A stretch of DNA of 21,099 nt from Phallusia fumigata. Its lineage: Eukaryota; Chordata; Ascidiacea; Phlebobranchia; Ascidiidae. Where the stretch lies: the NCBI GenBank assembly GCA_008931825.1, contig QXVZ01021018.1:2961-24059 (forward strand). The letters run 5' to 3'. Below the pieces are notes generated by a model. The model saw nothing but the letters and a program-made list of their open reading frames with translations, did no database searches and was not told the DNA's origin. This document shows positions 18,201-20,869 of this stretch, in pieces (positions within the stretch are counted from its first letter, which is position 1; every line of letters begins with the position of its first letter). The position numbers were made by a program, and so were the translations under genes.

Positions 18201-20869
18201 ATCCTTGCCATCTGCCAAAACACACGAGCAGTATTACGAAATTGGTAAATCACACATAAAATGATCAAACGGAACTGCAGTGAGGCAGGTAGCATGAAAG
18301 TGGACTCATGAGCAAAACAAATTCAAGCTTTTTCCATCCACTAAAGATAAAAATGAAACAAAGAAACAAACAAGAAAATTGGACAATTTTTTTACGAAAA
18401 AGTATAACGAACTGGTGTTATAAAGAAAAAATAGAAAACAGGCATTTGGAAGGGAACAAACAACTGTACTCATTGATATTACCTGATCCAGATACTACAG
18501 ATCCAGTAGCAGCAAACTTCGCTTTTTTGACGACTTTTGATCGATTAGTTGGTGCATCAAGTGAGCTCACTGATTGGTTTAAACTATGTGGGGCGGTCGT
18601 TGTTGAACCTAAACCATCGCGTAGAGCCTTCACTTGGTCACGAAAGAATGACTGCAGTGCCAGGCATGCTCTCAACCTGGGTGAAAATAAACTTTTGTTG
18701 GGTGGATTCCACTGGGTTGGAGCAACGCCGCTTAAGCTTCCATCTCNTAGTTGGTGCATCGAGCGAGCTCACCGATTGGTTTAAACTATGTGGGGCAGTC
18801 GTTGTTGAACCCAAACCATCGCGCAGAGCCTTCACTTGGTCACGAAAGAATGACTGCAGTGCCAGGCATGCTCTCAACCTGGGTGAAAATAAACTTTTGT
18901 TGGGTAAATTCCACTGGGTTGGACCAATGCTGCTTAAGCTTCCAGCTCAAGGAAAGATAAGCGACCAACAGGATTAGAACCCACAACCTTATGAGCACAA
19001 GCCAATCATGCCAACCACTTGGCCATCCAGTATCAAATTTTTGTTGGGCATGTTTTTGTTTGTTTTTTAAATTACAAGGTGAATGACAAAGTTTAGGTAT
19101 GGGATTAATAAATACGCTTGACAGAAACAAGCGACAAAATAACACTAAACCATTGGCTTAAATGGTCAGAATTAGAAAAGGATGCAGCTGGATGTTTAGG
19201 AACATAATTACAAGCTGCAGATTAATTGTTTAGGTTCATAAAGCAAAAACACAAAAACAGATGTGCAACTATAGTGCACTGTAACAAAATACTAATAAAT
19301 TGATATTATTCAGCATTACTGTAATTAAAGTTGCATTACAAGTTATTTTTCAGTTAGTTTTGTGCACTAAGAATAAGAAAAAATCCAAAAATTTATAGAA
19401 AGATCCTCAAACTACAATGCAATAAAAAAGTGTGGCAAACCTTCCAGTCAGGGTTTTGTCATCATCATGAATCAACTCCTTCTTTTTGCTTCCTTTCTTC
19501 GAAACCTTGAACGATGGAGGAGGAAGGTCCTCTTGTTCAATTTCCTCATGGATAATTTTCCATAAATCACCACTTCGACTGAAAATTTCTGATACATATT
19601 CTCGACACATAGTGGCAAGTTGGTTGCCGATCTACAGACAAAATGGATAAATGCAATGTGCTTTACTATTTAAACTTGTTAGCAATAACTTCAATGCCAA
19701 TATTCATGATACAATGACATTAAAAACATAAGAGATCAAAATTTTATACCCAAACCAATAACCAAATAAGTACTAAATCAACGATTTTCGGCATTTTATG
19801 CATTACTATGGACAGAGGATCGAGCAAATATAATTGTATAGTCACAGGCCCATGAGTTCAGCCTGTTATGAATAGTCACAGGCCCATGAGTTCAGCCTGT
19901 AAAAGTATTACAAACCTTCATGCAAAGAAGTCCCAGGTAGCCTGTCCGAGCATAGAACTTGGAAATAGAATCCATTTGACGAATAGCGCCTGTTAGTGTT
20001 GGCATTATAATGTTTATGGCTGAAACCGGATTCATTTCATGATGCAGTTGTTCCAGATGGCGCCGCAATGCCTCCAAATATTTCACTTTGTCCTTTGTCT
20101 CATTCTGTGCATCTGTTATCCTAGATAACAAAAAAATAAGATTAAGCTGTGCTTTATTACAAAAAAAGGTAAAAAATGCATTTAAAATAATGCAAAATGG
20201 CACAGTTATTATGTTGTGAATAAAAAAGGATATCTGCACATTTACCTGTACATAAAATACTTTCACACAACAAATTGTAACCGCCCACATCAGCAGCTTA
20301 TGACTCATGTTACTTTGCAACAAATTAATTCAGCACTTTTAAGAAACTACAAATCCATAATCACAAGTAGACTTATCATACCTGAATAACTCCACCTGAC
20401 TTTAAATATGGTTTATGAAATATAGCATAACATAAACACCAAGGACTAATTTTGTAATCCGTGTTTGTTTTTATTTTTGTTACCAGTGGAAAAAACACTC
20501 ATGAATGTATCGTAACAAGTCAACCCTCAAGCTACCTGCCTCATTGCAGTTCTGTTGGATCTGTTTTTATTTGATTTTTTTTTTGAAAACACAAGCCACT
20601 GGGATTGGATTAGATCCACACATGGCATGCACAGGGCAGCTGCGCTAACCAGTCTGCCATCTAGTGACATAAACAATATATTTCAAAGAACTTACGAAGT
20701 ATCAACAGTCCTCCATGCTCGTAGTGTTCGTGACTTTACTTGAATGAGGACACCGATCACATTTTTACATTCTTTACTTTTTAGCTGTTCGGTGATTCCA
20801 GCCAAAACTCTTTGTCTCCGTTTCCATCTTTCCAGCTCGGTTAATGGGCCAGAATGAATGTCAAGCAGT
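80..20869 (-). CDS. DNAH5/8-like: Axonemal dynein heavy chain, DNAH5/DNAH8 clade; tail and linker part (36 internal exons)
   Basis: Dynein heavy chains are the ATP-driven motors of cilia and flagella; DNAH5/DNAH8 orthologues form the gamma-type heavy chain of the outer dynein arm. The 36 exons give 1,705 complete codons. Order: tail DHC_N1 (about residues 1–1200), then linker DHC_N2 (from about 1202). Clade-typical stretches are SKECKNVIGVL followed by ITDAQNE and VKYL at the start of the tail, QGPAVPGV near the linker start, LWLDLEAVF, and ELPQEAKRFSMVDKSY with ILQCCYGG. All junctions are GT–AG and phase-consistent with no internal stop. The tail binds intermediate chains and other heavy chains, and the linker delivers the power stroke. 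The AAA+ motor, start codon and stop codon are outside the window. DNAH5 and DNAH8 cannot be separated here. Confidence 0.9.
358..470. mobile_element. Palindromic MITE, CTGCCAGAG family (decayed copy)
   Basis: In the 574-nt intron after exon 35. An imperfect palindrome: GCCAGAG and TAGTGAA on the left, mirrored AATGCAAACGTTT / TGCAAACGTTTG around the centre at about 405–440. Same layout as the better copy at 6569–6741. Terminal inverted repeats are worn. Confidence 0.6.
826..1012 (-). CDS. DNAH5/8-like: Exon 35: linker
   Basis: Residues 1587–1647. EVPKGVVLRHMQEELEICFK, CLTQYLDKKRSVCPRFYFLT, DPSLLALLSRPNELDSIRPH. The LE-CQKSL--YLE-KR--FPRFFF-SD--LLEIL motif is one of the most invariant in the linker. 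Acceptor CTGTTTCAG, donor GTAAGA. Confidence 0.97.
1265..1475 (+). mobile_element. hAT-like MITE, TCGCTGGTGCGTCGAAAG family
   Basis: In the intron between exons 34 and 35. Shares long stretches with 10411–10643: TTTCTAAG, TTTAATAATAAG and TTCTTATCGCTGGTGCGTCG. The right end AAGTTGGAAAATACTGGTT is the reverse of a CCAGT...CCAACTTTTTT terminus, as in hAT-type elements. Non-coding. Confidence 0.65.
1564..1657 (-). CDS. DNAH5/8-like: Exon 34: linker
   Basis: Residues 1555–1585. EAKRFSMVDKSYVRLVRRAF then DTKNILQCCYG, the EAKRF--IDKSWVKIM-RAHE---VVQCCVG block of the DNAH5/8 clade. Acceptor TTTACAG, donor GTATGT. Confidence 0.97.
1750..1980 (+). mobile_element. tRNA-derived SINE (family A), fullest copy
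   Basis: In the intron between exons 33 and 34. It has an A-box-like TGGCTAATGC near 1764–1773 and a B-box GGTTCTAATCC at 1794–1804, as in a Pol III tRNA promoter. A body with GAGAAACACAAGCAGCATTG follows, an A-rich stretch near 1905–1924, and a tail GGAACTTCAATAAGGCAAG. Relatives lie at 16400–16580, about 18880–19028 and 20498–20664, with a tail fragment at 18259–18313. Confidence 0.75.
2113..2258 (-). CDS. DNAH5/8-like: Exon 33: linker
   Basis: Residues 1507–1554. PLREEAASWAEKLKGVGEVL, DLWLETQDLWLDLEAVFSDH, VNAKELPQ. The W-TVQNLW-YLEAVF--GDIAKQLP motif is near-universal in dynein linkers and the KELPQ plus EAKRF join is DNAH5/8-like. Acceptor CTTCTTCAG, donor GTCTGT. Confidence 0.97.
2259..2612. 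other. Intron 32, no recognised element
   Basis: AT-rich intron between exons 32 and 33. I see no coding conservation, tRNA-like box or inverted repeat in it. Confidence 0.6.
2613..2839 (-). CDS. DNAH5/8-like: Exon 32: linker
   Basis: Residues 1431–1505. HKNEIKDIAISASKELELEV, GVEEEWTEQVLTFDNYKRRG, EDSERLLEQLEDAQALLANM. Equals the EEIEDI-ISAVKE--IE-KL--V---W---TF-F---K-RG-LLL and E-I---EDSLM-L-S-LSNR blocks. Donor GTAAGT. Confidence 0.97.
2840..3386. other. Intron 31, no recognised element
   Basis: AT-rich intron between exons 31 and 32 with scattered T runs. A 65-codon plus-strand open frame at 3216–3413 has no recognisable motif and overlaps exon 31 on the other strand. Nothing else stands out. 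Confidence 0.55.
3387..3496 (-). CDS. DNAH5/8-like: Exon 31: linker
   Basis: Residues 1394–1429. EIRNRHWLQVMAVTNSKFQL then EANLFKLGHLLDIGLL. Corresponds to the M--RHWE-I---TG----V----FKL--I-EA-LL block shared by axonemal and cytoplasmic dyneins. Acceptor CTGAACAG, donor GTAAGC. Confidence 0.96.
3565..3765. mobile_element. hAT-like MITE with CAGTG...CACTG termini
   Basis: In the 713-nt intron between exons 30 and 31. The left end AGCAGTGTTTCCCTACATG and right end AAAAAGGTTGGAACCACTGG are imperfect inverted repeats of the CAGTGGTTCCxAAC type used by hAT elements. The interior has no coding potential. Confidence 0.6.
3999..4031. repeat. Solo end of the CTGCCAGAG palindromic MITE
   Basis: ATACAAGCTCTCTGGCAG followed by TTATGTTTTT equals the right terminus of the MITE at 6569–6741. 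No partner end is found nearby, so this is a truncated copy. Confidence 0.6.
4146..4205. repeat. Tandem duplication next to a splice donor
   Basis: Two copies, period 32 bp, of a unit containing CCGCTACAAGACAACAACAC (starting 4151 and 4183). The second copy ends about four bases from the exon 30 donor at 4209. Confidence 0.85.
4210..4341 (-). CDS. DNAH5/8-like: Exon 30: linker
   Basis: Residues 1350–1393. VQEYWEECLNLPSKLKEWDA, YTEMKQSINTYLDVLPLLHR. Equals the EFQNRCRKLP-ALK-W-AF--LK--ID-F-E--PLLE-MA block. Acceptor GATACAAAG, donor GTTGGT. The downstream intron begins with a tandem duplication that comes within about four bases of the donor. Confidence 0.96.
4342..5303. other. Longest intron (962 nt), no recognised element
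   Basis: AT-rich intron between exons 29 and 30. I read both strands and found no dynein-like segment, tRNA boxes or clear inverted repeat. Short GTTGTAA-type words recur without a repeat unit. Confidence 0.55.
5304..5517 (-). CDS. DNAH5/8-like: Exon 29: linker
   Basis: Residues 1279–1349. YTLYDAKRKTLDSVQRLFGI, PAKPFLELDKTGEELKLLGM, LYGLFQKFIAFDRKFRDTLW. Matches the LFGLP---YPEL--I-KEL-LLQ-IY-LY-D-----N-Y-D-LW block. I ended it at GTATGT so that ATTE joins VQEYWEECL; the open frame runs on but the family match stops there. Confidence 0.96.
5661..5751. mobile_element. Palindromic MITE, CTGCCAGAG family (short copy)
   Basis: In the intron between exons 28 and 29. AAAACATAACTGCCAGAG at the left is mirrored by CTCTGGCACTTATGTTTT at the right, with TTGTAAGTAGTGAA / TTTACTTTGTACAA inside. 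It is about half the length of the 6569–6741 copy. Confidence 0.75.
5952..6053. mobile_element. Hairpin element with TGATGATGAC...GTCGAAACG centre
   Basis: A near-perfect inverted repeat, TACAAGCCAGTACTTGAGTG against CACAAGTACTGGCTTGTA, with inner 12-bp arms TTTCTACGTTTC (5978–5989) and GAAACGTAGAAA (6014–6025). The 24-nt centre itself holds GACAA/TTGTC arms. It lies 91 nt past the exon 28 donor. A decayed relative is at 11650–11742 and a left-end scrap at 9604–9622. Confidence 0.8.
6145..6374 (-). CDS. DNAH5/8-like: Exon 28: start of linker domain (DHC_N2)
   Basis: Residues 1202–1277. Contains VESLRQNWADLVRIADELGQ, EFDKQ-like helix LDKQLKTFVVEVIQFRNAFD, and AQGPAVPGVRPAEAVQRL. The F---Y---GPMV-G--P-EA--RL--F motif is the standard entry into the linker and reads closest to DNAH5/8. 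Donor GTAAGG. Confidence 0.97.
6569..6741. mobile_element. Palindromic MITE, CTGCCAGAG family (best copy)
   Basis: Fills much of the intron between exons 27 and 28. The arms are about 75 bp: ACCAGAGAGTTTGTATGTAG, then TAATGCAAACGTTTCAACAA, mirrored by TTGTTGAAGCGTTTGCATTA and TATACAAGTTCTCTGGCAG. The spacer is about 20 nt. There is no transposase, so it is non-autonomous. Confidence 0.85.
6772..6927 (-). CDS. DNAH5/8-like: Exon 27: tail/linker junction
   Basis: Residues 1150–1201. VTTLDQLNGTLGLLEEIHDM, KIDSVYLPIENMYDKL and LRLARAELQQ. Corresponds to the DLDDIR-AM--LKEIRE-EI--D--I-PIEE-Y-LL--Y----ARE block common to dyneins just before the linker. Donor GTAAAC; a palindromic MITE ends about 30 nt past the donor. 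Confidence 0.95.
6975..7115 (-). mobile_element. hAT-like MITE, TCGCTGGTGCGTCGAAAG family (reverse copy)
   Basis: In the intron between exons 26 and 27. The reverse complement shares TTATCGCTGGTGCGTCGAAA and AAAGGCGTCGCATCGAA with the copies at 1265–1475 and 10411–10643. Confidence 0.65.
7140..7345 (+). mobile_element. hAT-like MITE, CCAGTGGTTCCAAAC family
   Basis: CCAGTGGTTCCAAACCTTTT at about 7225, followed by ACTTTATATCACTTCTTGTC, and ending CGGTTGGAAACCACGG. The sequence from GGGGAATTTC onward is repeated at 13430–13600 in the same orientation, so two nested or tandem elements may be present. Ends 13 nt before exon 26. Confidence 0.6.
7358..7438 (-). CDS. DNAH5/8-like: Exon 26: tail
   Basis: Residues 1123–1149. 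VLHEDAKKKLDSVYQYRFNV then QNRLSAP, the short helix preceding the RPIKDLDDIR block of DNAH8. Acceptor CTATCAG, donor GTAAGT. At 81 nt it is in frame, so it could be skipped without a frameshift. Confidence 0.88.
7708..7848 (-). CDS. DNAH5/8-like: Exon 25: tail
   Basis: Residues 1076–1122. VEYLLDVEKKISSIPSELAA then GSVILKPTPTRDALQGLAAA. Equals the F--LE-EI--EP-Y--VGSI-L-T--LK-AL--E---W segment of the family. Acceptor CGACGTAG, donor GTACAA. Confidence 0.92.
8160..8325 (-). mobile_element. tRNA-derived SINE (family B)
   Basis: In the intron between exons 24 and 25. On the minus strand the B-box GAGTTCGAACCTC is followed by CACCGTAGGTTAGATTTTTC, the same arrangement as the copy at 13730–13882. 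The tRNA-like fold is degenerate. The 7860–8160 stretch before it is of unknown origin. Confidence 0.6.
8359..8489 (-). CDS. DNAH5/8-like: Exon 24: tail
   Basis: Residues 1033–1075. LKASVRQYIHRLSQYNFLWR then FMASDPDMSAIRKE. Matches the V--ALDSFNKYNHIWEK and FI--NP-LSEFE-EI segment. Acceptor TTTTTTCAG; donor GTTAAA is non-consensus at the fourth to sixth positions. Confidence 0.92.
8520..8660 (+). repeat. Interspersed repeat, AACGTTGCGCAGCTATTTC family, copy 1
   Basis: In the intron between exons 23 and 24. Shares TCTTAACGTTGCGCAGCTAT, GGTGATTGTTTTAGTG and AATTGTGTCGCTATG with 11306–11425, and the left part (ATTGACGGTGTAGCT) with the reverse copy near 14285–14420. Class unknown. Confidence 0.75.
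8805..8912 (-). CDS. DNAH5/8-like: Exon 23: tail
   Basis: Residues 997–1031. LVWWGGPNKNHNFESSILMD then ETVAIHRAALASATK, aligning with the GVR-WSSELL linker and the IVKLVSVLSTIINSTKKE helix of DNAH8, but shorter: the family's intervening acidic loop is nearly absent. Acceptor TCCACAG, donor GTCAGA (weaker). Confidence 0.82.
8977..8995. repeat. Solo hAT-like terminus
   Basis: TTGAGAACCACTGTTTTATG is the reverse of the CAGTGGTTCTCAA terminus typical of hAT elements. No partner end is clear in this 173-nt intron. Confidence 0.4.
9086..9180 (-). CDS. DNAH5/8-like: Exon 22: tail, RIPDIVLDP block
   Basis: Residues 965–995. Reads FRIPDIVLDPPLSEVQGAVD then EMVESITMATR. The IPNIVM-P-L-E-Q--V--AV block is characteristic of DNAH5/8, so this short exon strongly supports the clade. 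Acceptor CCCAACAG, donor GTGATA. Confidence 0.93.
9387..9503 (-). CDS. DNAH5/8-like: Exon 21: tail
   Basis: Residues 926–963. Contains SLSFISTASWWEESTVDTNQ then EGSLKFFVKI. The last block begins the FK--I-L-IPNIVM strand that exon 22 continues. The donor is GTAACT; an upstream in-frame GTTAAA is possible but would lose the conserved VKI and break the phase. Confidence 0.84.
9504..10030. other. Intron 20; only a hairpin-element scrap
   Basis: AT-rich intron between exons 20 and 21. AAGAAGATACAAGCC at 9608–9622 matches the left end of the hairpin element at 5952–6053; the rest of that element is missing. I see nothing else. Confidence 0.5.
10031..10172 (-). CDS. DNAH5/8-like: Exon 20: tail helix
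   Basis: Residues 879–924. Reads HYSKLTYKSVLHSVCQSFTT then a polar tail ending SRPGSSLS. Matches the SHFNHQNMDALLKV--NTLEAI helix of DNAH8 in position and pattern. Acceptor TTGTTCCAG, donor GTACTG. Confidence 0.85.
10411..10643 (+). mobile_element. hAT-like MITE, TCGCTGGTGCGTCGAAAG family (best copy)
   Basis: In the intron between exons 19 and 20. Starts with CCGTGGTCATCAAACTGTTC, then TTTCTAAGAGGTCGGG, TTTTAATAATAAGCG, TTCTTATCGCTGGTGCGTCG and CCAAAGGCGTCGCATC. A 110-codon open frame across it is an accident of the repeat. Confidence 0.7.
10762..10896 (-). CDS. DNAH5/8-like: Exon 19: Ser/Lys/Gly-rich tail loop
   Basis: Residues 834–877. Starts AKSTNTKKGRKNVRAGSGS, then STSGGSTESSKQLF, and ends in a short acidic helix EAEEASVERIL. 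The position equals a variable, low-complexity stretch of DNAH8. Splice borders (TTACAG / GTAAGA) and phase continuity support it; the sequence itself is not conserved. Confidence 0.82.
11306..11425 (+). repeat. Interspersed repeat, AACGTTGCGCAGCTATTTC family, copy 2
   Basis: In the intron between exons 18 and 19, ending about 40 nt from exon 18. Near-identical to 8520–8660 across CTTAACGTTGCGCAGCTATT and GTGATTGTTTTAGTGCAATT. Confidence 0.75.
11467..11590 (-). CDS. DNAH5/8-like: Exon 18: tail helix
   Basis: Residues 792–832. EMNKCISERGLQLQESVSLI then EGAIQDIVMILSSS, equivalent to the C--GA-IL--KS-LVEEAV-ELV-MLLD helix of DNAH8. Acceptor TTTGCAG, donor GTAAGT. Confidence 0.92.
11650..11742. 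mobile_element. Hairpin element, decayed copy
   Basis: In the intron between exons 17 and 18. AGGCCAGTACTTTTGTGTAC and TTTTCCTGATGACAAG are followed by TTTGTCGAAACGTGAAATAA and GTACTG. The central GACAA/TTGTC arms are kept while one TGA/ATG triplet of the 5952–6053 copy is missing. Outer arms are heavily mutated. Confidence 0.65.
11983..12136 (-). CDS. DNAH5/8-like: Exon 17: tail helix
   Basis: Residues 741–791. Reads STTQRLQGIVTKVSDVVEKK then IDQEILSIHELMLFDDEF, equivalent to the LELLLDRVNDLIEFRID-IL-E helix after the TW-S-NI motif. Acceptor CCATCAG, donor GTAACA. Confidence 0.93.
12230..12480 (+). mobile_element. Possible hAT-like MITE
   Basis: In the intron between exons 16 and 17. The left end CAGTGCTTCCCAACTTTTTT fits the CAGTGGTTCCCAAAC terminus. 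The right end is not clear, so the limit given is a guess. Confidence 0.4.
12631..12767 (-). CDS. DNAH5/8-like: Exon 16: DHC_N1 tail
   Basis: Residues 695–739. Contains VRSGIPAPFLSLFKPHTDAV then LQVGLSTITWDSMNIDAFL. The LQ-GL--ITW-S-NI-A-L motif is a family hallmark at the end of the DHC_N1 core. Acceptor TTACCAG, donor GTAAAC. Confidence 0.96.
12768..13194. other. Intron 15, no recognised element
   Basis: AT-rich intron between exons 15 and 16. No tRNA boxes, inverted repeats or coding matches noticed. Confidence 0.5.
13195..13392 (-). CDS. DNAH5/8-like: Exon 15: DHC_N1 tail
   Basis: Residues 629–694. Contains APLLRQEGGELVVNIDPQI, MKLEIPDGAKAILCKEKQFK and IHLEQCLHEYKK. Corresponds to the ASLLV---GELFVNFDP-I--L-RE helix and its successor, highly diagnostic for the dynein tail. 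Donor GTGAGG. Confidence 0.96.
13430..13600 (+). mobile_element. hAT-like MITE, CCAGTGGTTCCAAAC family
   Basis: Begins CCAGTGGTTCCAAACCCGG about 40 nt from exon 15. A second terminus-like CAGTGGTTTCAAACTTTTT at about 13512 is followed by ACTTTATATCACTTCTTGTC. It is the sister copy of 7140–7345. Confidence 0.6.
13730..13882 (-). mobile_element. tRNA-derived SINE (family B) with well-kept tRNA-like head
   Basis: On the minus strand, CGTTACTCAGTTTGTAAAC resembles a tRNA D-arm and GTGGGTTCGAATCCCAC is a perfect T-arm (B-box). The acceptor-stem halves do not pair (both read CGYTGGC), so it is not a functional tRNA. The sequence after the T-arm, CTGGCTAGGTTTTTCAAACC, is shared with 8160–8325. Confidence 0.65.
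13962..14114 (-). CDS. DNAH5/8-like: Exon 14: DHC_N1 tail
   Basis: Residues 578–628. Contains VKFYNRLATALVTFETLWYQ then WCKSVDHVMNGMR, matching the YN-MAKVL-EFE-L---W clade motif. Acceptor GTTGTTCAG, donor GTATGC. Phase 0 on both sides. Confidence 0.95.
14184..14213. repeat. Palindromic TGACGTCA cluster
   Basis: TGACGTCACATACGTATGAC is close to a perfect palindrome, with a central TACGTA and a full TGACGTCA (CREB/ATF-type octamer). A related word, GTTACGTCATAACCATGTGA, is at about 6936–6962. Sequence similarity is seen; a regulatory role is not shown. Confidence 0.4.
14285..14420 (-). repeat. Interspersed repeat, AACGTTGCGCAGCTATTTC family, copy 3
   Basis: In the intron between exons 13 and 14. 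Its reverse complement reads CGCCTCATAACGTCTTAACG then CTGCGCAGCTTTTTGGGGCC and GACGGTGTAGCTGACG, matching copies at 8520–8660 and 11306–11425. Confidence 0.7.
14596..14706 (-). CDS. DNAH5/8-like: Exon 13: DHC_N1 tail
   Basis: Residues 541–577. Contains MYEKNKHDPIVPRDAPPAAG, AIYWSRQL and IEEPMK. This is one of the best-conserved tail blocks in all dyneins (PP-AG-I-W-RQL---I--PM), so the family call is firm here. Donor GTAAAA. Confidence 0.96.
14707..15122. other. Intron 12, no recognised element
   Basis: AT-rich intron between exons 12 and 13. A 75-codon plus-strand frame (14906–15133) runs into exon 12 and shows no motif. Confidence 0.5.
15123..15225 (-). CDS. DNAH5/8-like: Exon 12: DHC_N1 tail
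   Basis: Residues 507–540. Reads FNAVSQRSNLKETISEHYSD then VYATYAKELESIQE, equivalent to the KFERL...Y--IL-NYG-DI--I-KLY segment of the family. The donor is GTAAGT. The acceptor CTGTAAAG has only a short pyrimidine tract. Confidence 0.92.
15226..15572. other. Intron 11, no recognised element
   Basis: Intron between exons 11 and 12, with a short GC-richer patch (GGCGGCGGTACGGTACG near 15312) and A/T runs to its left. No element recognised. Confidence 0.5.
15573..15698 (-). CDS. DNAH5/8-like: Exon 11: DHC_N1 tail
   Basis: Residues 465–505. Contains FEDAFNYFGNLSQNLDQLIL and MKTRQGLSIL, matching the TNQALRMLKKF helix common to axonemal heavy chains. Acceptor GCTTTCAG, donor GTAAGC; the split Lys joins to FNAVSQR in the next exon. 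Confidence 0.92.
15852..15990 (-). CDS. DNAH5/8-like: Exon 10: DHC_N1 tail
   Basis: Residues 419–463. Reads QLYSTGGEGPSITSVIADNV then AAMVRSMGSKINASMLLDIQ. Returns to conserved tail sequence: the final helix aligns with the IKKKEYNFLDQRK-type helix of DNAH5/8. The donor is GTATGA inside a longer open frame; cutting here joins perfectly to exon 11. Confidence 0.86.
16400..16580 (-). mobile_element. tRNA-derived SINE (family A), reverse copy
   Basis: In the intron between exons 9 and 10. On the minus strand: CCAAGATGGCCAAGTTGTTA, TTGTGCTCACCAGGTTGTGG, B-box GGTTTTAATCC, then GAGAAACGAAACTTAAGAG and GGTTGACCCAAATTGAAGTC. It matches the order of blocks in 1750–1980. Confidence 0.75.
16714..16833 (-). 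CDS. DNAH5/8-like: Exon 9: acidic/Ser-rich tail insertion
   Basis: Residues 379–417. Contains LPDSDSEEDDMSNASDG then SASPSQSQYN and AAALL. The SDSEEDD run matches the casein-kinase-2 acidic consensus (S/T-x-x-D/E), so phosphorylation is possible. The donor is GTATGT. The acceptor ATGCAAG has a weak pyrimidine tract, so the 5' border is the least certain part. Confidence 0.75.
17065..17131 (-). CDS. DNAH5/8-like: Exon 8: acidic tail insertion
   Basis: Residues 356–377. Reads RGQQGMVTVPEEDEDLEDDM, then two Ser; strongly acidic. Acceptor CTTGCTAG after a long T-rich tract, donor GTTTGT. It ends EDDMSSG, resembling EDDMSNA in the next exon, so the two may share origin by exon duplication. Confidence 0.75.
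17248..17312 (-). CDS. DNAH5/8-like: Exon 7: low-complexity tail insertion
   Basis: Residues 335–355 after a split Asn. A very short exon reading RAASPPEVEFVQKTQTYTYHN, with acceptor TTTTGTAG and donor GTAAGA. There is no recognisable motif; the call rests on splice borders and phase continuity. A single-exon skip here would change the frame (65 nt), which argues for constitutive use if it is real. Confidence 0.68.
17494..17589 (-). CDS. DNAH5/8-like: Exon 6: low-complexity tail insertion
   Basis: Residues 303–333 after the split Ala. The peptide is polar and Pro/Ser/Thr-rich (GLPRPRAEDIPTLQ, then SSESVQDETSAG) with no dynein motif. Support is structural: TTTTTTTAG acceptor, GTAAGT donor, open frame and matching phases on both sides. 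It is the first of four exons forming an insertion between two conserved tail helices. Confidence 0.75.
17850..18010. mobile_element. Possible MITE, GC-richer block
   Basis: In the intron between exons 5 and 6. Two similar words, GGGGATTTACACCGGATGCG (about 17857) and GGGGCATTCACACCAGCCGG (about 17912), plus GGCCAATCAGAATATTTGCC, stand out from the AT-rich surroundings. This resembles Harbinger-type MITEs, but I could not find both termini. Confidence 0.4.
18071..18211 (-). CDS. DNAH5/8-like: Exon 5: DHC_N1 tail
   Basis: Residues 256–301. Contains YGIPLFDDETILANLDIICGR then MRQLLDIVSSLRQFNKL, matching the FDF-E-IFGKFD-F-RRL-KI-D segment found in axonemal heavy chains. Acceptor TTTTGGCAG, donor GTAATC. 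The split Ala codon is completed by the next exon. Confidence 0.9.
18259..18313 (+). mobile_element. SINE family A tail fragment
   Basis: ATGATCAAACGGAACTGCAG then TGAGGCAGGTAGC and GGACTCATGAGC match the 3' end of the SINE at 1750–1980 and the reverse copy at 20498–20664. The tRNA-like head is absent. Confidence 0.65.
18483..18676 (-). CDS. DNAH5/8-like: Exon 4: DHC_N1 tail (5' part duplicated upstream)
   Basis: Residues 191–254. Begins LRACLALQSFFRDQVKALRDG, equivalent to the RL-DCIKLNEDYQ-CFQ helix of the family, then a Ser/Thr-rich linker ending AATGSVVSGS. I chose the acceptor after TTTATTTTCACCCAG because it has a real pyrimidine tract and the phase fits; a second AG 25 nt downstream (CACTGCAG, exon start at 18651) does not carry the phase. 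The first 131 nt, with the acceptor and nearby intron, recur at 18748–18949. Confidence 0.85.
18546..18949. repeat. 202-bp direct duplication carrying a splice acceptor and half of exon 4
   Basis: Copy 1 is 18546–18747 and copy 2 is 18748–18949; an ambiguous base (N) sits at 18747, on the junction. I count 12 differences: six in the 131 exonic bases, all at third positions and all synonymous, and six in the 71 intronic bases. Copy 2 has the acceptor but no donor, and reading through it reaches a stop after about 80 codons. Confidence 0.9.
18880..19028 (-). mobile_element. SINE family A copy abutting the exon 4 acceptor
   Basis: On the minus strand: GGATGGCCAAGTGGTTGGCA, TTGTGCTCATAAGGTTGTGG, B-box GGTTCTAATCC, then TTAAGCAGCATTGGTCCAAC. 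The SINE-like body runs to within a few tens of bases of the acceptor TTTATTTTCACCCAG. Its 3' part lies inside the 202-bp duplication. Confidence 0.7.
19441..19631 (-). CDS. DNAH5/8-like: Exon 3: DHC_N1 tail with charged loop
   Basis: Residues 127–189. Opens IGNQLATMCREYVSEIF, the counterpart of the NQM-ACK-YI helix of DNAH5/8. It then carries a hydrophilic stretch rich in Glu, Pro, Lys and Asp (around PPPSFKVSKKGSKKK), longer and more charged than I expect for the family. The donor is GTTTGC, leaving AG for a split Arg. An earlier GTTTCG inside the exon could also act as a donor, but it breaks the fit to the next exon. Confidence 0.88.
19838..19900. repeat. Tandem duplication near a splice donor
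   Basis: Two identical 29-bp copies, ATAGTCACAGGCCCATGAGT plus TCAGCCTGT, at 19838–19866 and 19872–19900 (period 34). The right copy ends 15 nt from the end of exon 2. Confidence 0.9.
19916..20120 (-). CDS. DNAH5/8-like: Exon 2: DHC_N1 tail
   Basis: Residues 59–126. It begins ITDAQNETKDKVKYL, matching the ITDA-NE-KD-VKYL signature of the DNAH5/8 tail, and continues through MNPVSAINIIMPTL and AIRQMDSISKFYARTG to LLCMK. The donor is GTTTGT. A 29-bp direct duplication ends 15 nt downstream of the exon (19838–19900). Confidence 0.93.
20498..20664 (-). mobile_element. tRNA-derived SINE (family A), reverse copy
   Basis: In the intron between exons 1 and 2, ending about 32 nt from exon 1. Minus strand: ACTAGATGGCAGACTGGTTA, GCGCAGCTGCCCTGTGC, B-box GGATCTAATCC, then an A-rich stretch and the tail AACAGAACTGCAATGAGGCA. 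Confidence 0.75.
20696..20869 (-). CDS. DNAH5/8-like: Exon 1 of window: DHC_N1 tail start
   Basis: Residues 1–57, preceded by one base completing an upstream codon. Contains GPLTELERWKRR, ITEQLKSKECKNVIGVL and RAWRTVDTS, the classic opening of the DHC_N1 tail domain; the SKECKNVIGVL segment points to DNAH5/8 rather than DNAH9/11/17. The acceptor is a TTTGCAG and the donor is GTAAGT at 20695–20690. It leaves two bases (TC) that complete Ser with the next exon. Upstream exons for the N-terminal region lie past the right edge. Confidence 0.93.

Noticed and set aside
18308..18784. A 158-codon plus-strand protein gene
   Set aside because: It is the antisense shadow of exon 4 and its duplicate. 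The repeated peptide reflects the 202-bp duplication and one codon contains the N.
18748..18878. A mutually exclusive alternative copy of exon 4
   Set aside because: The upstream copy has no donor, reads into a stop, and differs only silently. It cannot act as an alternative exon as it stands.
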